Source of the DNA: Brevibacillus massiliensis
GTDB lineage: Bacteria; Bacillota; Bacilli; Brevibacillales; Brevibacillaceae
Assembly: GCF_000311785.1 (NCBI RefSeq)
Contig: NZ_HE978545.1
Span: 50,186 to 82,518 of the forward strand
Length of the DNA stretch: 32,333 bases
Direction of reading: 5' to 3'
Shown: positions 25,412 to 32,333 of the stretch, in pieces
Position numbering within the stretch: the first letter of the stretch is position 1
Layout: each line of letters starts with the position of its first letter
The notes under the pieces: generated by a model
The model's input: only the letters and a program-made list of their open reading frames with translations
Database searches by the model: none
What the model was told of the DNA's origin: nothing
Program-made: the position numbers and the translations under genes

Positions 25412-26767
25412 GTGCAATACCGTTATCTGCCCCAGACCGATCAAGACAAGCGCGAGATGCTGCAGGCGCTCGGCATCCAGTCGGTTGAAGAACTGTTTGC
25501 CGACATTCCCCGGGACATCCGGTTTAACCGCGAACTCGACATTACGCCGGCGATGCCGGAACCTGAGCTGGTCAAGTACATGAAGGGTTTGGCGGGAAAA
25601 AACGTGAATTTTGATACGCATGTCTGCTTCCTGGGAGCAGGTGTGTATCAGCACTACATTCCCAGTGTCGTGAATCACGTCATCTCCCGTTCCGAGTTCT
25701 ACACGGCTTATACACCGTACCAGCCGGAGATCAGCCAGGGAGAACTGCAGGCGATTTTTGAGTTTCAGACGATGGTCTGCGAGCTGACCGGCATGGAAGT
25801 GGCCAACTCTTCGATGTACGACGGTCCGACTGCCATGGCCGAAGCGTCGATGATGGCGGCAGGACACACAGGCAAAAAGCGTGTCGTCGTCTCCCGGGCG
25901 GTACATCCGGAAGCCCGCGACATTTTGAAAACCTATGCGTACGGGCAGGGTGTCGAAGTAGAAGAGGTCGGCTACGATCGCAGTGGCGTGACTGACCTGG
26001 AGGCGCTGACGCAGGCAGTGGATGACACCGTGGGCGCCGTCGTCGTGCAATATCCCAACTTTTTTGGGAATATTGAAGACTTGGCAGAGATCGAAAAATG
26101 GGTCCACAGCAAAGGGGCGCTCTTGATCGTCAAAGCCAATCCGGTCGCTCTGGGCATCCTGGAAGCCCCGGGCAAACTGGGGGCGGACATCGTGGTCGGC
26201 GACATGCAGCCGTTCGGCATTCACGCCTCGTTTGGCGGGCCGCACTGCGGTTACTTTGCCACCACCGCCAAGCTGATGCGAAAAATGCCCGGACGCATCG
26301 TCGGCCAAACCAAGGATGAGGAAGGCAGGCGCGGCTTTGTTCTCACCCTGCAGGCGCGCGAACAGCACATTCGCCGCGAAAAAGCCACTTCCAATATCTG
26401 TTCCAATCAGGCATTGAATGCGCTGGCTGCCGCTGTAGCCCTGACAGCGCTCGGCAAACAAGGCGTGCAGGAGATGGCCATGTTGAACCTGCAAAAAGCG
26501 CATTACGCCAAAAGGGAGTTCGCAAAGGCAAAGGGGATGGAGGTCGTATTCACCGCCCCGTTCTTCAACGAATTCGTCATCAAATTGCCAAAAGCAGTAA
26601 AAGACGTCAACAAAGCCCTGCTTGGCAAAGGTTTCATCGGCGGTTACGATCTGGGCCGTTCCTATCCGGAGCTTGCCGATCACATGCTGCTCGCCGTGAC
26701 GGAGCTTCGGACGAAACAGGAGATCGATTCCCTGGTGAAGGAAATGGAGGCGATCATCCATGCGTAA
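25412..26767 (+). CDS. gcvPA: Glycine dehydrogenase (decarboxylating) subunit 1
   Basis: This 451-residue protein is the N-terminal half of the split P protein, which with GcvPB decarboxylates glycine using pyridoxal phosphate and passes the aminomethyl group to lipoyl-GcvH. It starts [20 protein letters not shown] and carries [38 protein letters not shown] and the [21 protein letters not shown] core. The PLP lysine is in the other subunit. GTG 25412 is chosen because AAGGAGGA lies 7 bases upstream; an upstream TTG at 25394 would overlap that site. The 3' end overlaps gcvPB by 8 bases, consistent with coupled translation of the two subunits. Confidence 0.97.
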   Translation: MQYRYLPQTDQDKREMLQALGIQSVEELFADIPRDIRFNRELDITPAMPEPELVKYMKGLAGKNVNFDTHVCFLGAGVYQHYIPSVVNHVISRSEFYTAYTPYQPEISQGELQAIFEFQTMVCELTGMEVANSSMYDGPTAMAEASMMAAGHTGKKRVVVSRAVHPEARDILKTYAYGQGVEVEEVGYDRSGVTDLEALTQAVDDTVGAVVVQYPNFFGNIEDLAEIEKWVHSKGALLIVKANPVALGILEAPGKLGADIVVGDMQPFGIHASFGGPHCGYFATTAKLMRKMPGRIVGQTKDEEGRRGFVLTLQAREQHIRREKATSNICSNQALNALAAAVALTALGKQGVQEMAMLNLQKAHYAKREFAKAKGMEVVFTAPFFNEFVIKLPKAVKDVNKALLGKGFIGGYDLGRSYPELADHMLLAVTELRTKQEIDSLVKEMEAIIHA

Positions 26768-28229
26768 CGATAAAGAAAAAGCACTGATCTTTGAACTGAG
26801 CCAGCCAGGGCGGGTCGGCTACAGTCTGCCGCCGCTTGACGTGCCGGAAACGGAGATTGCCGACCTGCTGCCTGAACACCTGATCCGGGAGACGCCGGCG
26901 GAACTGCCCGAGGTTTCCGAATTGCAGCTGATGCGTCACTATACGGAGCTGTCGACGCGCAATCACGGTGTCGATTCAGGATTTTATCCGCTCGGCTCCT
27001 GTACGATGAAGTACAATCCGAAAATCAATGAGGATGTGGCCCGCTATCCCGGATTTGCTTCCATCCACCCTTATCAGCCGGAGGAGACTGTCCAGGGCGC
27101 GCTTGAGGTGCTCTACAACCTGCAGCGCGATTTGGCCGAGATCACCGGGATGGACGCGGTTACCCTGCAGCCTGCCGCTGGTGCTGCCGGCGAGTGGACT
27201 GGGCTGATGATGATCCGCGCTTACCATGAGAGCCGCGGTGAAAAACGGACGAAAGTAATCGTTCCCAACTCGGCCCACGGCACCAACCCGGCCTCGGCGA
27301 CGATTGCCGGCATGGAAACGATCACCATCCCTTCTGACGAGCGCGGGCTCGTGGACATCGAGGCGCTGCGCCAGGCGGTAGGGCCGGATACGGCCGCTTT
27401 GATGCTGACGAACCCGAACACGCTCGGCCTGTTTGAAGAAGACATCGTGGAAATGGCCAAAATCGTGCACGAGGCGGGGGGGCTGCTGTACTACGACGGG
27501 GCAAATGCCAACGCTATTTTAGGAATAGCCCGCCCCGGGGACATGGGCTTTGACGTCGTCCACCTCAATCTGCACAAGACGTTCACCGGGCCTCACGGCG
27601 GCGGCGGCCCCGGTGCCGGCCCTGTCGGGGTAAAGGCATCCCTCCTGCCGTATCTGCCGGCACCAATCGTCGTCAAGCAGGAGGACGGCAGCTTCGCCTT
27701 CCATTACGAACGACCGGAGTCCATTGGGCGGGTCAAGGCGTACTACGGAAACTTCGGCATCCTCCTGCGCGCCTACACGTACATCTGTACGATGGGAGCG
27801 GAGGGCCTGCTGCAGGTATCGCAAAATGCCGTGCTGAACGCCAACTACATGATGCGTCGGTTGGCCGGGGCCTACGAATTGCCGTATGACCGCGTCTGCA
27901 AGCACGAATTTGTCCTGTCGGGCGTCCGCCAGAAAAAACTGGGGGTCCGCACCCTGGATATCGCCAAGCGTCTGCTGGACTTCGGCTATCATCCGCCGAC
28001 AGTCTACTTCCCGTTGATCGTCGACGAATGCCTGATGATCGAGCCGACGGAGACCGAGTCAAAAGAGACGTTGGACGAATTTATCGAAGTCATGCTGCAA
28101 ATCGCCCGCGAATGTGAAGAGACGCCCGAGGTCGTTCAGGAGGCTCCGCACACGACTGTAGTCAAGCGGCTGGACGAAGCGACGGCCGCGCGCAAGCCGA
28201 TTCTGCGCTACCGCAAGGAAGCGTTGTAG
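26760..28229 (+). CDS. gcvPB: Glycine dehydrogenase (decarboxylating) subunit 2
   Basis: This 489-residue protein is the PLP-bearing half of the split glycine decarboxylase. The cofactor lysine is K273 in [13 protein letters not shown], followed by the glycine-rich [12 protein letters not shown] loop. Other family blocks are [38 protein letters not shown] and [12 protein letters not shown]. Length and order match those in other Bacillota. The start codon is inside the end of gcvPA, so the two are co-translated. A terminator follows at 28249, so lipM is probably transcribed separately or by readthrough. Confidence 0.97.
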   Translation: MRNDKEKALIFELSQPGRVGYSLPPLDVPETEIADLLPEHLIRETPAELPEVSELQLMRHYTELSTRNHGVDSGFYPLGSCTMKYNPKINEDVARYPGFASIHPYQPEETVQGALEVLYNLQRDLAEITGMDAVTLQPAAGAAGEWTGLMMIRAYHESRGEKRTKVIVPNSAHGTNPASATIAGMETITIPSDERGLVDIEALRQAVGPDTAALMLTNPNTLGLFEEDIVEMAKIVHEAGGLLYYDGANANAILGIARPGDMGFDVVHLNLHKTFTGPHGGGGPGAGPVGVKASLLPYLPAPIVVKQEDGSFAFHYERPESIGRVKAYYGNFGILLRAYTYICTMGAEGLLQVSQNAVLNANYMMRRLAGAYELPYDRVCKHEFVLSGVRQKKLGVRTLDIAKRLLDFGYHPPTVYFPLIVDECLMIEPTETESKETLDEFIEVMLQIARECEETPEVVQEAPHTTVVKRLDEATAARKPILRYRKEAL

Positions 28230-28248
28230 GCGGACAGGACCAAATACC

Positions 28249-28283
28249 GGAGGGGCTACACTTGTGCGCCCCTCCTTTCTTGT
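28249..28283 (+). terminator. Rho-independent terminator after gcvPB
   Basis: GGAGGGGC (28249-28256) and GCCCCTCC (28268-28275) form a perfect eight-base GC-rich stem, followed by TTTCTTG. Confidence 0.85.
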
Positions 28284-28339
28284 GCAAAGGACAGGGCTGA
28301 CGTACAATGGAGACGGAATACATAGAAGGGGGACAGCAG

Positions 28340-29170
28340 ATGGAACAGTGGCGTTTTATTCTCACCCCGCCAATGTCACCTGAGATGAACATGGCTGTAG
28401 ACGAGGCGATTTTGATCAGTCACAGCGAAGGGAAGGTACCGCCGACCGTCCGTTTTTACACGTGGGACCCGGCTACCCTTTCGATCGGCTATTTTCAAAA
28501 AGCGGCAAAAGAGATCGATCTGGATGCGGTAAAAGGCAGCGGCTTGGGGTTTGTTCGCCGTCCGACGGGAGGACGGGCGGTGCTGCACGACAAGGAGTTG
28601 ACGTACAGCGTCATCGTCTCCGAAAGCCATCCGAAGATGCCTTCCGGCGTGACGGAGGCGTACAAGGTGATTAGTCTGGGGCTTTTGCACGGGTTTCAGG
28701 AGTTGGGGCTGCAGGCGGAGATGGTATCGCTCGCCAGCGAAGAAGAGAAGGAGAAGTACAGCTCGCCGGGTTCTTCCGCCTGTTTTGATTCCCCCTCCTG
28801 GTACGAGCTGGTGGTCGAAGGGAAGAAGGTGGCAGGCAGCGCCCAGACCAGGCAGAAGGGCGTCATTCTGCAGCACGGGTCGATCCTGCTCGACATGGAC
28901 GTGGAACTGCTGTTTTCCCTGCTGCATTTTCCTTCAGACCGGGTGAAGCAGCGGATGATGGACAGCTTTCGCCAAAAAGCGGTGACGATCAATGAAGTGA
29001 GCCCGCATCCGGTAAGCCTGTCCGAAGCAGTCGACGCGTTTTACCGCGGCTTTGCATCCGGACTTGGGGTCAGTCTCGAAAAACAGGAGTTAACCCCGGA
29101 CGAGACAGCGCTGGCCGAGGAATTGGCGCGGACCAGATACGGAACCGACGAGTGGAAATTCCGCCGCTGA
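28340..29170 (+). CDS. lipM: Octanoyltransferase LipM
   Basis: This 276-residue cytoplasmic enzyme transfers octanoate from acyl carrier protein to GcvH, the first step of lipoate assembly in Bacillota. It matches B. subtilis Lip[22 protein letters not shown], then [41 protein letters not shown] (given by position, residues 145-185), and a C-terminal DEWKFRR. The acyl-accepting cysteine is C148, equivalent to C150 of the B. subtilis enzyme. ATG 28340 has AGAAGGGGGA upstream; the frame is open to 28307 but the extra residues are not family-like. Placement beside the gcv operon fits its role. The rhodanese gene yqhL, which in B. subtilis separates gcvPB and lipM, is absent. Confidence 0.95.
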   Translation: MEQWRFILTPPMSPEMNMAVDEAILISHSEGKVPPTVRFYTWDPATLSIGYFQKAAKEIDLDAVKGSGLGFVRRPTGGRAVLHDKELTYSVIVSESHPKMPSGVTEAYKVISLGLLHGFQELGLQAEMVSLASEEEKEKYSSPGSSACFDSPSWYELVVEGKKVAGSAQTRQKGVILQHGSILLDMDVELLFSLLHFPSDRVKQRMMDSFRQKAVTINEVSPHPVSLSEAVDAFYRGFASGLGVSLEKQELTPDETALAEELARTRYGTDEWKFRR

Positions 29171-29185
29171 TGCCTGGAAATGCGA

Positions 29186-29215
29186 AGCTCCTGCGTACTG
29201 GACGCAGGAGCTGTT
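29186..29215. terminator. Terminator hairpin after lipM
   Basis: AGCTCCTGCG (29186-29195) and CGCAGGAGCT (29203-29212) form a perfect ten-base stem with a seven-base loop, followed by GTTTGC. It also lies just past the stop of the candidate minus-strand small gene at 29223, so it could serve both directions. Confidence 0.8.
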
Positions 29216-29222
29216 TGCATGA

Positions 29223-29450
29223 CTATGCCTTTCTGCAGGTCTTGCAACCGTTCCTTTTCCCGGGTCCTTCGGCCGCGGCTAAAACCCCTTCGGCAGTTGA
29301 GCAGTCGGCAAAACACTGCGTGAACATCGCGGGGAACAAAGTCCGGCAGACGTTTGCGCAAAAGCGGCCGCAATCCGCTGTCGTCCCGCGTGGAGTCAAG
29401 ACGTACGGTCTGCTGGCGGTCTTGGCTTTTTTCACCCTGGTCACCCCCAT
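29223..29450 (-). CDS. Candidate cysteine-rich small protein
   Basis: This 75-residue frame fills the otherwise gene-free stretch between lipM and dat. It has seven cysteines, C27, C31, C35, C46, C50, C69 and C72, spaced CX3CX3C-X10-CX3C-X18-CX2C, and a basic N-terminus. The final part is GKRNGCKTCRKA. Codon use looks like that of neighbouring genes, with many GCC, GGC, GTC and TGC. The stop lies next to the hairpin at 29186-29212. The ribosome binding site (AAAGGG, 12 bases before ATG 29450) is poorly spaced and lies in a hairpin loop, which weakens the call. A metal-binding or peptide-precursor role is possible but unproven. I do not recognise the family. Confidence 0.5.
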   Translation of the reverse strand: MGVTRVKKAKTASRPYVLTPRGTTADCGRFCANVCRTLFPAMFTQCFADCSTAEGVLAAAEGPGKRNGCKTCRKA

Positions 29451-29454
29451 TGCG

Positions 29455-29474
29455 TACTCTATCCCTTTAGAGTA
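29455..29474. promoter_or_regulatory. Inverted repeat before the cysteine-rich gene
   Basis: TACTCTA and TAGAGTA form a perfect seven-base stem around TCCCTT. On the minus strand the loop and stem hold AAAGGG, the only ribosome-binding-site candidate for the small gene, so the structure may control its translation. Confidence 0.45.
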
Positions 29475-29508
29475 TGCCTGGGGGGATGACGAGGCTTTTA
29501 GTCATTCG

Positions 29509-29528
29509 TACAGATTTGTACAGATTCC
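29509..29528. repeat. Ten-base direct repeat
   Basis: GTACAGATTT and GTACAGATTC stand back to back. They lie upstream of the minus-strand small gene and downstream of dat, and could be a binding site or chance repeat. Confidence 0.4.
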
Positions 29529-29540
29529 CCTTTACGGCGT

Positions 29541-29567
29541 AAAAAACCCCCGTCGGATAACGAGGGC
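29541..29567 (-). terminator. Rho-independent terminator of dat
   Basis: Read on the minus strand, CCCTCG pairs with CGACGGG (one bulged C) around a TTATC loop, and GGTTTTTT follows. It lies seven bases past the dat stop. Confidence 0.75.
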
Positions 29568-29573
29568 AATTGA

Positions 29574-30431
29574 TCAAGAGTATGTGTAAGAATTGCGGGC
29601 GATCGACTCTTCAAACGCCGCCTGCAGCCGCTGTGCGATCTGTCCAGGCTGACCCGTGCCGACGCGCTCGCCGTCGACTGTGATGATCGGCATGACTTCT
29701 GCCGTGGTGGACGTGATGAAAAGCTCGTCAGCCTGTTTGAGGAAGGCCAGATCAAACGCTTCTTCAACGACCGGAATGGAAAGCGAACGTGCCAGTTCAA
29801 GCACCGTCTGGCGGGTAATCCCGTTGAGGATCAGGTTGTCCGCCGGGTGGGTGTGCAAGCGGCCGTCTTTGACGGCAAACACGTTGGTGGAGCTGCCTTC
29901 CGTCACGATGCCGTCGCGGTGCAGAATCGCTTCAAATGCGCCAGCTTCCTTCGCTTGCTGCTTGGCCAAGACCGCTCCCAGGAGGTTGAGCGATTTGATG
30001 TCGCAGCGCAGCCAGCGCACATCAGCCGTGACGATTGCCGCGACACCGTTTTTCAGCTGCTCCAGCGGACGTGCCTTGCGGGTTGCGTTAGCAGACAGCA
30101 CCGGTTTCGCGTCTGCCGGAAACTCATGGGAGCGCGGGGAAGCGCCACGGGTTACCTGCATGTAGAGGTTGGCGTCATCGGAGGAAGTGAATCCATTTCT
30201 TTTCATGATTTCGAGAGCGATCTGTAGCAGCTCCTCATCGGACCATGCGAGTTGAAGCTTGATTTCCGCGGCACTGCGTTTCAGCCGGGCCAGATGCCCC
30301 TCCCACTGATACAGTTTTCCGCCGTAAATGCGGATCACTTCATAAACGCCATCGCCGAACTGGTATCCGCGATCTTCAGGGTGAACGATCGTCTGTTCGG
30401 GCTGCACCCATGTTCCGTTGATGTAATACAT
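29574..30431 (-). CDS. dat: D-amino-acid aminotransferase
   Basis: This 285-residue fold-type IV PLP enzyme transfers amino groups between D-amino acids and 2-oxo acids, giving D-alanine and D-glutamate for the cell wall. The segment RWLRCDIKSLNLLGAVLAKQ contains the PLP lysine K146 and matches the Bacillus sp. YM-1 D-amino-acid transaminase closely. The distinctive ILHRDGIVTEGSSTNVF and THPADNLILNGITR blocks are also present, separating it from branched-chain aminotransferases (IlvE). ATG 30431 has GGAGG 8 bases upstream. It is terminated at 29541-29567. It stands 108 bases from the YkvI-like gene, both on the minus strand. Confidence 0.93.
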   Translation of the reverse strand: MYYINGTWVQPEQTIVHPEDRGYQFGDGVYEVIRIYGGKLYQWEGHLARLKRSAAEIKLQLAWSDEELLQIALEIMKRNGFTSSDDANLYMQVTRGASPRSHEFPADAKPVLSANATRKARPLEQLKNGVAAIVTADVRWLRCDIKSLNLLGAVLAKQQAKEAGAFEAILHRDGIVTEGSSTNVFAVKDGRLHTHPADNLILNGITRQTVLELARSLSIPVVEEAFDLAFLKQADELFITSTTAEVMPIITVDGERVGTGQPGQIAQRLQAAFEESIARNSYTYS

Positions 30432-30471
30432 TTGTCAGGCCTCCATTTTTATGCTATGCTTTACTTTTTCC

Positions 30472-30500
30472 AAGATATCAGAATAAAGACAAAGAATCAA
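30472..30500 (-). promoter_or_regulatory. Candidate dat promoter
   Basis: On the minus strand TTGATT (30500-30495) and TATCTT (30477-30472) are 17 bases apart, 40 bases before the dat start. The match is moderate. Confidence 0.35.
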
Positions 30501-30539
30501 TTGAAAACGTCGAAATGATTGACAAGTTTAACAAAAAGC

Positions 30540-31556
30540 TCAGGGAGATTTTGTCCACCTCCAAACTATGGTGATCAGCAAGAAGAGGCCAAAGTAGGCG
30601 GCAATCGTCAGCAGGCTGGTTTCGTACCACCCGCCGAGCTGCGGCAGAAAGGCACAGAAGGCTGTCAACCCGGCCATCGAGAGCAGCACCGGAGCGGGGC
30701 GCAGGTCAAACTGCTCGACGATCGGCATCGCCAACGCATAGAACCAGAGGGAAGCGACCGTGACGGACTGAGCGCCGGCAAGCAAACTGTAGAGGGAGCT
30801 GCCGCCTGAAAAGAGCGAGCTCACCGTATCAAACAGCGGCTGCGTGGAATTGTTTACGTCATGCCAGTGTGCCAGGATTGCCAGATGGTCGAGCAGGAGA
30901 ACCGCCGTAAACAGGAAACCGCCCAGAATCATGCCGCGGCGGGCGGGAGCATTGCCGCCCTGGGAAAGCGAGACCAGAACAGGCAGGCAGAACAACAAAT
31001 GCAAAGAGACGTACAGCAGCGCGTGCCACAGCCACGGACCGCTCCACTGGTAAGCAAGGCTGGGCAGCGGGATGTGGCGCTGGTGGAGAACCAGGGCGAG
31101 GGGAAAGAGCAGCCCAAGCAGGACGAGCACCTCGGCGGCCGGTGCGAGTTGTTTTCGGCCCTTGATCGCCAGCCAGGCAGCGATGGCGGTAAGCAGGACA
31201 GCCCCGCCGGCTGCGGGAAACAAAAAGGCATGCTGCAGCTGTCTTGCTTGCTGCGCAATGGCCGTCCCGGCCACGCCAAACAGGATGAGACAGAGGAACA
31301 GGGCCGCTATCGGTCCTGCGTTTGTGCCGAACAGCCACGAACAGAAATCGAACAGACTGGTGAACTGCCGGTTTGCCGCCCATCTGAGCACCAGCCAGGA
31401 GCTCCCGCAGAGGGCCGCTCCGGCCAGCAGAAGGCCAATCGTGCCCCATGTGCCGTAAAAGGAGAAAAAACGAATGATTTCAAACCCGCTTATATAATTG
31501 GCTCCAAGTGCGGCTCCGGCATATAATGCCGCAATCCGCCATGTTCCGTGACGCAT
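30540..31556 (-). CDS. YkvI-like membrane protein
   Basis: This 338-residue integral membrane protein has about ten hydrophobic segments. Its start, AALYAGAALGANYISGFEIIRFFSFYGTWGTIGLLLAG, matches the YkvI family pattern (a glycine-rich first helix with a broken SG-E element) and is typical of the LeuT-like amino-acid/polyamine transporter fold. The substrate is unknown. ATG 31556 follows TAGGAGGAGGATGGC, a strong ribosome binding site. It is the first gene after a 299-base gap, and dat follows on the same strand. Transport of an amino acid metabolised by Dat is a guess, not shown. Confidence 0.8.
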   Translation of the reverse strand: MRHGTWRIAALYAGAALGANYISGFEIIRFFSFYGTWGTIGLLLAGAALCGSSWLVLRWAANRQFTSLFDFCSWLFGTNAGPIAALFLCLILFGVAGTAIAQQARQLQHAFLFPAAGGAVLLTAIAAWLAIKGRKQLAPAAEVLVLLGLLFPLALVLHQRHIPLPSLAYQWSGPWLWHALLYVSLHLLFCLPVLVSLSQGGNAPARRGMILGGFLFTAVLLLDHLAILAHWHDVNNSTQPLFDTVSSLFSGGSSLYSLLAGAQSVTVASLWFYALAMPIVEQFDLRPAPVLLSMAGLTAFCAFLPQLGGWYETSLLTIAAYFGLFLLITIVWRWTKSP

Positions 31557-31596
31557 GCCATCCTCCTCCTAAGGGCAAATCAACGTGAAACACAGC

Positions 31597-31613
31597 GCCA
31601 GCATCCGGCTGGC
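31597..31613. other. Small perfect hairpin in ykvI-mntR gap
   Basis: GCCAGC and GCTGGC (six bases each) flank ATCCG. It lies 40 bases before the YkvI-like start on the minus strand. The remaining gap between 31557 and 31855 holds no gene I can support. Confidence 0.3.
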
Positions 31614-31776
31614 AGCCGAATCATGCGAGCTTTGCTTGACCAAACTTGGTACAAGTGTATGAGGAAGGAGGCTGAATTCAGAACAGCTATCGGCAAAAAG
31701 GGACCGCCCCCGTGGTGAATCCACTTGCCAGCTTTGTCGAATTTGGGGCAAAATGGAGAAAAAGCCGAGGATATCC

Positions 31777-31806
31777 TTGCAACTTGGCTTACTCGCACGG
31801 TAAGAT
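31777..31806 (+). promoter_or_regulatory. Likely mntR promoter
   Basis: TTGCAA (31777-31782) and TAAGAT (31801-31806) are 18 bases apart, 50 bases before the mntR start. No MntR box overlaps it, as expected for a constitutively made sensor. Confidence 0.5.
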
Positions 31807-31855
31807 AGAAATATCGGCTTTTGCGGGCGATCACGGTTGAAACGAGGGATGATCT

Positions 31856-32284
31856 GTGCCAACACCCAGTATGGAAGACTATTTGGAAAAAATATACAAC
31901 TTAATTGAAGAAAAAGGATACGCTCGTGTCTCCGATATCGCGGAAGCATTGGAAGTTCACCCCTCTTCCGTAACAAAGATGGTGCAAAAGCTCGATAAAG
32001 ACAAATACCTTGTCTACGAGAAATATCGCGGCCTGGTTCTGACACCAAAAGGGAAAAAGATCGGAAAGCGCCTGGTCGACCGCCATACGCTGCTGGAGGA
32101 TTTTTTGCGCATGATTGGCGTCGATGAGGAGCATATCTATAAGGACGTTGAGGGGATCGAGCACCATCTCAGTTGGGAATCCATTACCTGTATCGAATAC
32201 TTGGTTCAGTATTTTCATATGGACTCGCAGCGCAGTGAAGAATTAAAGCGAATTCGGTTGGAAGACGAAGCAAAAGAAGAGTGA
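31856..32284 (+). CDS. mntR: Manganese-dependent transcriptional regulator MntR
   Basis: This 142-residue DtxR-family repressor binds Mn(II) and then shuts down manganese uptake genes. Length equals the B. subtilis protein. The winged-helix DNA-binding domain covers about residues 5-70, with [13 protein letters not shown] as recognition helix region. All six known metal ligands are present: D8, E11, H77, E99, E102 and H103. The presence of D8 and E99, rather than the DtxR-type Met/Cys, marks manganese selectivity. The GTG start has CGAGGGATGAT upstream. Position near lipM and the gcv operon is like that in B. subtilis. A terminator follows directly. Confidence 0.97.
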   Translation: MPTPSMEDYLEKIYNLIEEKGYARVSDIAEALEVHPSSVTKMVQKLDKDKYLVYEKYRGLVLTPKGKKIGKRLVDRHTLLEDFLRMIGVDEEHIYKDVEGIEHHLSWESITCIEYLVQYFHMDSQRSEELKRIRLEDEAKEE

Positions 32285-32295
32285 TGTTTGGAAAG

Positions 32296-32333
32296 CGCCG
32301 GGCCTGCCGCCGTGCAGGCTGGCGATTTTTTTT
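32296..32333 (+). terminator. Rho-independent terminator after mntR
   Basis: CGCCGGGCCTGC (32296-32307) pairs with GCAGGCTGGCG (32314-32324), with one bulge and one G-T pair, followed by an A and eight T residues to the window end. Confidence 0.9.

Noticed and set aside
24296-26761. 821-codon open frame on the minus strand opposite gcvT and gcvPA
   Set aside because: It is a shadow of two certain genes, produced by their codon bias; it has no ribosome binding site of note, and its sequence is rich in Arg, His and Gln with no family resemblance.
29152-29589. 145-codon plus-strand frame after lipM
   Set aside because: It overlaps the end of lipM, runs through two terminator hairpins and into dat, and lacks a good ribosome binding site; the opposite strand gives the better candidate.
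31564-31583. MntR-box-like sequence (TTTGCCCTTAGGA on the minus strand) before the YkvI-like gene
   Set aside because: Half of it is simply the ribosome binding site AGGAGGAGG; the symmetric second half-site AAACT is missing.

Overview
The window is chromosomal DNA from a Gram-positive endospore-former-type Bacillota (order Bacillales). The evidence is strong AGGAGG-type ribosome binding sites, many GTG and TTG starts, and Bacillus-type genes (araR, ylbF-ylbG, yqzE, yqhG-yqhH, gcvT-gcvPA-gcvPB, lipM, mntR). Base composition is moderately GC-rich. Together with a copper-amine-oxidase-N-like stalk on an M1 peptidase, this suggests Brevibacillus or a relative in Paenibacillaceae, but the genus is inference. 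I see no IS elements, phage genes, tRNA, rRNA or CRISPR arrays.

Region 1 (1-11458) is a pentose/sugar island, all on the plus strand. It opens with a ribose/arabinose-type ABC importer (lipoprotein, double ATPase, permease). A PfkB kinase, a class II aldolase with an altered substrate-site motif and a D-lyxose-isomerase-like cupin follow. A 263-base control region holds three AraR-type boxes (core TGTACGTACA) and likely promoters. Then come araD, araB, araA and araR. The ara genes convert L-arabinose to D-xylulose 5-phosphate. The front cassette looks like a second route (isomerise, phosphorylate, cleave) whose substrate is not known from sequence.

Region 2 (11459-19937) is a mixed block. 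It holds two small secreted proteins facing each other across a shared terminator, a helicase-associated-domain protein without a helicase motor, ylbF and ylbG, an orphan pxpA, a Cdd1-like helix-hairpin-helix protein, a membrane-anchored M1-family zinc peptidase, aroK, yqzE and a UPF0180 (YkuS-like) protein.

Region 3 (19964-23770, minus strand) has a secreted protein of unknown function and the yqhG-yqhH pair (YqhH is a SNF2-type helicase). Divergent from it, region 4 (23957-29170) has a tandem glycine riboswitch with terminator, gcvT-gcvPA-gcvPB and lipM, which couple glycine cleavage to lipoyl transfer. Region 5 (29171-32333) has a candidate seven-cysteine small protein in the lipM-dat gap, D-amino-acid aminotransferase dat, a YkvI-like membrane protein and the manganese regulator mntR with its terminator.

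The items most worth follow-up are the unassigned sugar cassette beside the AraR-controlled ara operon, the cysteine-rich small gene, the motorless helicase-associated protein and the YqhG/YqhH pair.
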